From: Cyanobacteria bacterium UBA11372
GTDB taxonomy: Bacteria; Cyanobacteriota; Cyanobacteriia; Cyanobacteriales; Aerosakkonemataceae
Direction: 5' to 3'
Assembly: GCA_003486675.1 (NCBI GenBank)
Contig: DNGG01000589.1
Span: forward strand, 25,958-33,450
DNA: 7,493 nucleotides
Position numbers and translations under genes: made by a program. This document shows positions 6,102 to 7,493 of this stretch, piece after piece. Numbering within the stretch: the first letter of the stretch is position 1; every line of letters starts with the position of its first letter. The notes under the pieces were generated by a model. It ran no database searches and was not told the DNA's origin. It worked only from the letters and a program-made list of their open reading frames with translations.

Positions 6102-7493
6102 TTAACTCAATTTCATCAACTCTGGTGCTTGACCAGATGACCAAAAAACGAACCAGAGAGTGGAAGCGATCGCGCCGACTAAAACCAATCCCCAAATGAT
6201 ATATAAAATCCTGGTAAAACTGACTAAATCTGGATTAACCGCCGCTTTATGGCTGAAATTAAACGGCAGAAAATAGACGTGATTCCACTCTTTGACAAAA
6301 TCCTTTTTATCAGGATTTCTTTCAACGCACCCCCTAGAAAAAGAACTGTTGACCAAGCAAACCATATTAGTCAAACGCTGAGCTAACCGGAAGTCCAAGC
6401 GACTCCCCGGCATTCCCACCTGGGTTTGAAAGATCTCCAGATTCATTGGCATGGTGACGGAGGCAATTTGCACCATAATCGCTATCGTTACAATACCACG
6501 CATCAGCCAAGCCCTTAACCCCCGTTCCGATAAAATTTGATGCACGAACAGTCCTAGCAACGGCATGAGGATCGTCTGAACCGAGGTGACGTGATACCTA
6601 GCACCCCAAGCCGAATCACCGTGCCAGAAAAAGAATCGACTATAAGCAGCTAAATGTAAACCCAGGTTAAAAAACCCGGTAATCAGATACCACTGGATAT
6701 AAGGGGAAAGCCGTTTCCAGAAAATAATTCCCAAGATTATGCAAGGTATCAGTAAAGGATCGTATATGAAAATACTTTTTGCCGGTGTTATTAGCGGCCC
6801 TAAAATTCCGACATGGGGGTCATTCACCAAGGGATAATTTGCCGGTAAATCGGGCAACCCCGCCCACATAGTATCCGTTGCTAATTGCTGCTTCTCTACA
6901 CTTTTTCCCGTGGCAAAAAAGCTGCCGTAGCGGATGAAGTCAAAAATTCTTCCTACTAAAGCAACGGGAATAAAACCAGCAATCCACAGTCTTGCCGCCT
7001 TGATAGTTTTATCTTTTTCGCGGGTTTTATAACCCATACAACCGACGAGAAAAAGTAGTATGGTAAAGCCATGAATCGCGCTGGTAATTCTCAGCAAAAC
7101 TGTCCCACCCAAAGCCAAACCGCTAATAGCTGCCATCCGCAGATTTCCCCGCAGCGTGCAAGCTAAAGCAGATGCATAACCGATGGTGAGAAACAGCAGG
7201 ACTTGATTGTTATGCTGATGCACTTGGGCGTAGTGCAAAAACGTCGTACCGAGTAAGAATAGAATGCTGGCTAAACCAGCGACTCTCTCGCTAAAATTAA
7301 ACAGCGTCAGCAACCAAAAACAAGCAACTACAGCAGCGACATTTAACGGGATAAAAATTAAGAAATTAACGACTAAATCCCGCATATCTTTTTCTGGAAC
7401 TGCGGGAAACCAGCGATGCAGTTGAGTTCCCAACCAATCTCCAGGAAGCATCAAAACTGACTGTCCTTGTTCGTAAGCGATGTAACGCTTACC
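6102..7493 (-). CDS. Multi-spanning GT-C-like membrane glycosyltransferase, N-terminus cut off by the right edge
   Basis: 463 residues are visible. An in-frame TTG/ATG pair at 7454/7451 is not the true start: the frame stays open to base 7493 and encodes GKRYIAYEQGQSV, the first-loop pattern (RYxxYExGQSLLxLP) of GT39-like membrane proteins, so at least the first membrane helix lies outside. I count about ten membrane helices. Family-like landmarks, numbered from the edge, are YEQGQS (7-12), LRITSAIHG (134-142), RYGSFFATGK (188-197), GILGPLITPAKSIFIYDPLL (229-248) and WHGDSAWGARYH (290-301). Proteins of this type use a polyprenyl-phospho-sugar on the outer membrane face. The acidic catalytic residue usually lies in the first loop, which is partly missing here. 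Its acceptor is unknown. It leads directly into the ArnE-like gene 22 bases on. Confidence 0.75.
   Translation of the reverse strand, partial: GKRYIAYEQGQSVLMLPGDWLGTQLHRWFPAVPEKDMRDLVVNFLIFIPLNVAAVVACFWLLTLFNFSERVAGLASILFLLGTTFLHYAQVHQHNNQVLLFLTIGYASALACTLRGNLRMAAISGLALGGTVLLRITSAIHGFTILLFLVGCMGYKTREKDKTIKAARLWIAGFIPVALVGRIFDFIRYGSFFATGKSVEKQQLATDTMWAGLPDLPANYPLVNDPHVGILGPLITPAKSIFIYDPLLIPCIILGIIFWKRLSPYIQWYLITGFFNLGLHLAAYSRFFFWHGDSAWGARYHVTSVQTILMPLLGLFVHQILSERGLRAWLMRGIVTIAIMVQIASVTMPMNLEIFQTQVGMPGSRLDFRLAQRLTNMVCLVNSSFSRGCVERNPDKKDFVKEWNHVYFLPFNFSHKAAVNPDLVSFTRILYIIWGLVLVGAIASTLWFVFWSSGQAPELMKLS

Overview
The window looks like chromosomal DNA of a cyanobacterium, probably a filamentous one. 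The octamer GCGATCGC (HIP1) occurs eight times (at 1432, 3000, 3597, 3624, 3934, 5082, 5232 and 6166), far more often than chance. There is also a long pentapeptide-repeat gene, and the gaps between genes carry short palindromes and heptanucleotide repeats of a cyanobacterial kind. No rRNA, tRNA, CRISPR array, transposase or phage gene is visible.

Layout. Positions 1-1133 hold two minus-strand genes: a two-repeat helical protein of unknown function (408-1133) and, 35 bases downstream, a pentapeptide-repeat protein that runs off the left edge (1-372). A gap of about 340 bases separates them from a plus-strand pair: a small unknown protein (1476-1814) and a YegS/DgkB-type lipid kinase (1870-2742). 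The kinase converges on fabH (minus, 2804-3790), with a 12-bp-stem hairpin repeat between the two stop codons. To the right, every gene is on the minus strand. In order of transcription they are an N-terminally cut multi-spanning GT-C-like membrane protein (6102 to the right edge), a four-helix SMR/ArnE-like membrane protein (5741-6079), a UbiA-superfamily decaprenyl-phosphate phosphoribosyltransferase-like enzyme (4568-5509), a YqeG-family HAD phosphatase with a TTG start (3969-4523), and fabH.

How the genes may work together. The centre and right are rich in lipid and polyprenyl-lipid functions: fatty-acid initiation (FabH), possible phosphatidylglycerophosphate dephosphorylation (YqeG), lipid phosphorylation (YegS/DgkB family), and an apparent polyprenyl-phospho-pentose module. 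In that module the UbiA enzyme would make polyprenyl-phospho-ribose, the small membrane protein resembles flippase subunits, and the GT-C-like protein could use the lipid-linked sugar on the far side of the membrane. This is the most interesting reading of the window. It is an inference from family resemblance and gene order. The epimerase genes (DprE1/DprE2 type) that would turn the ribose into arabinose are not in view and could lie beyond the right edge.
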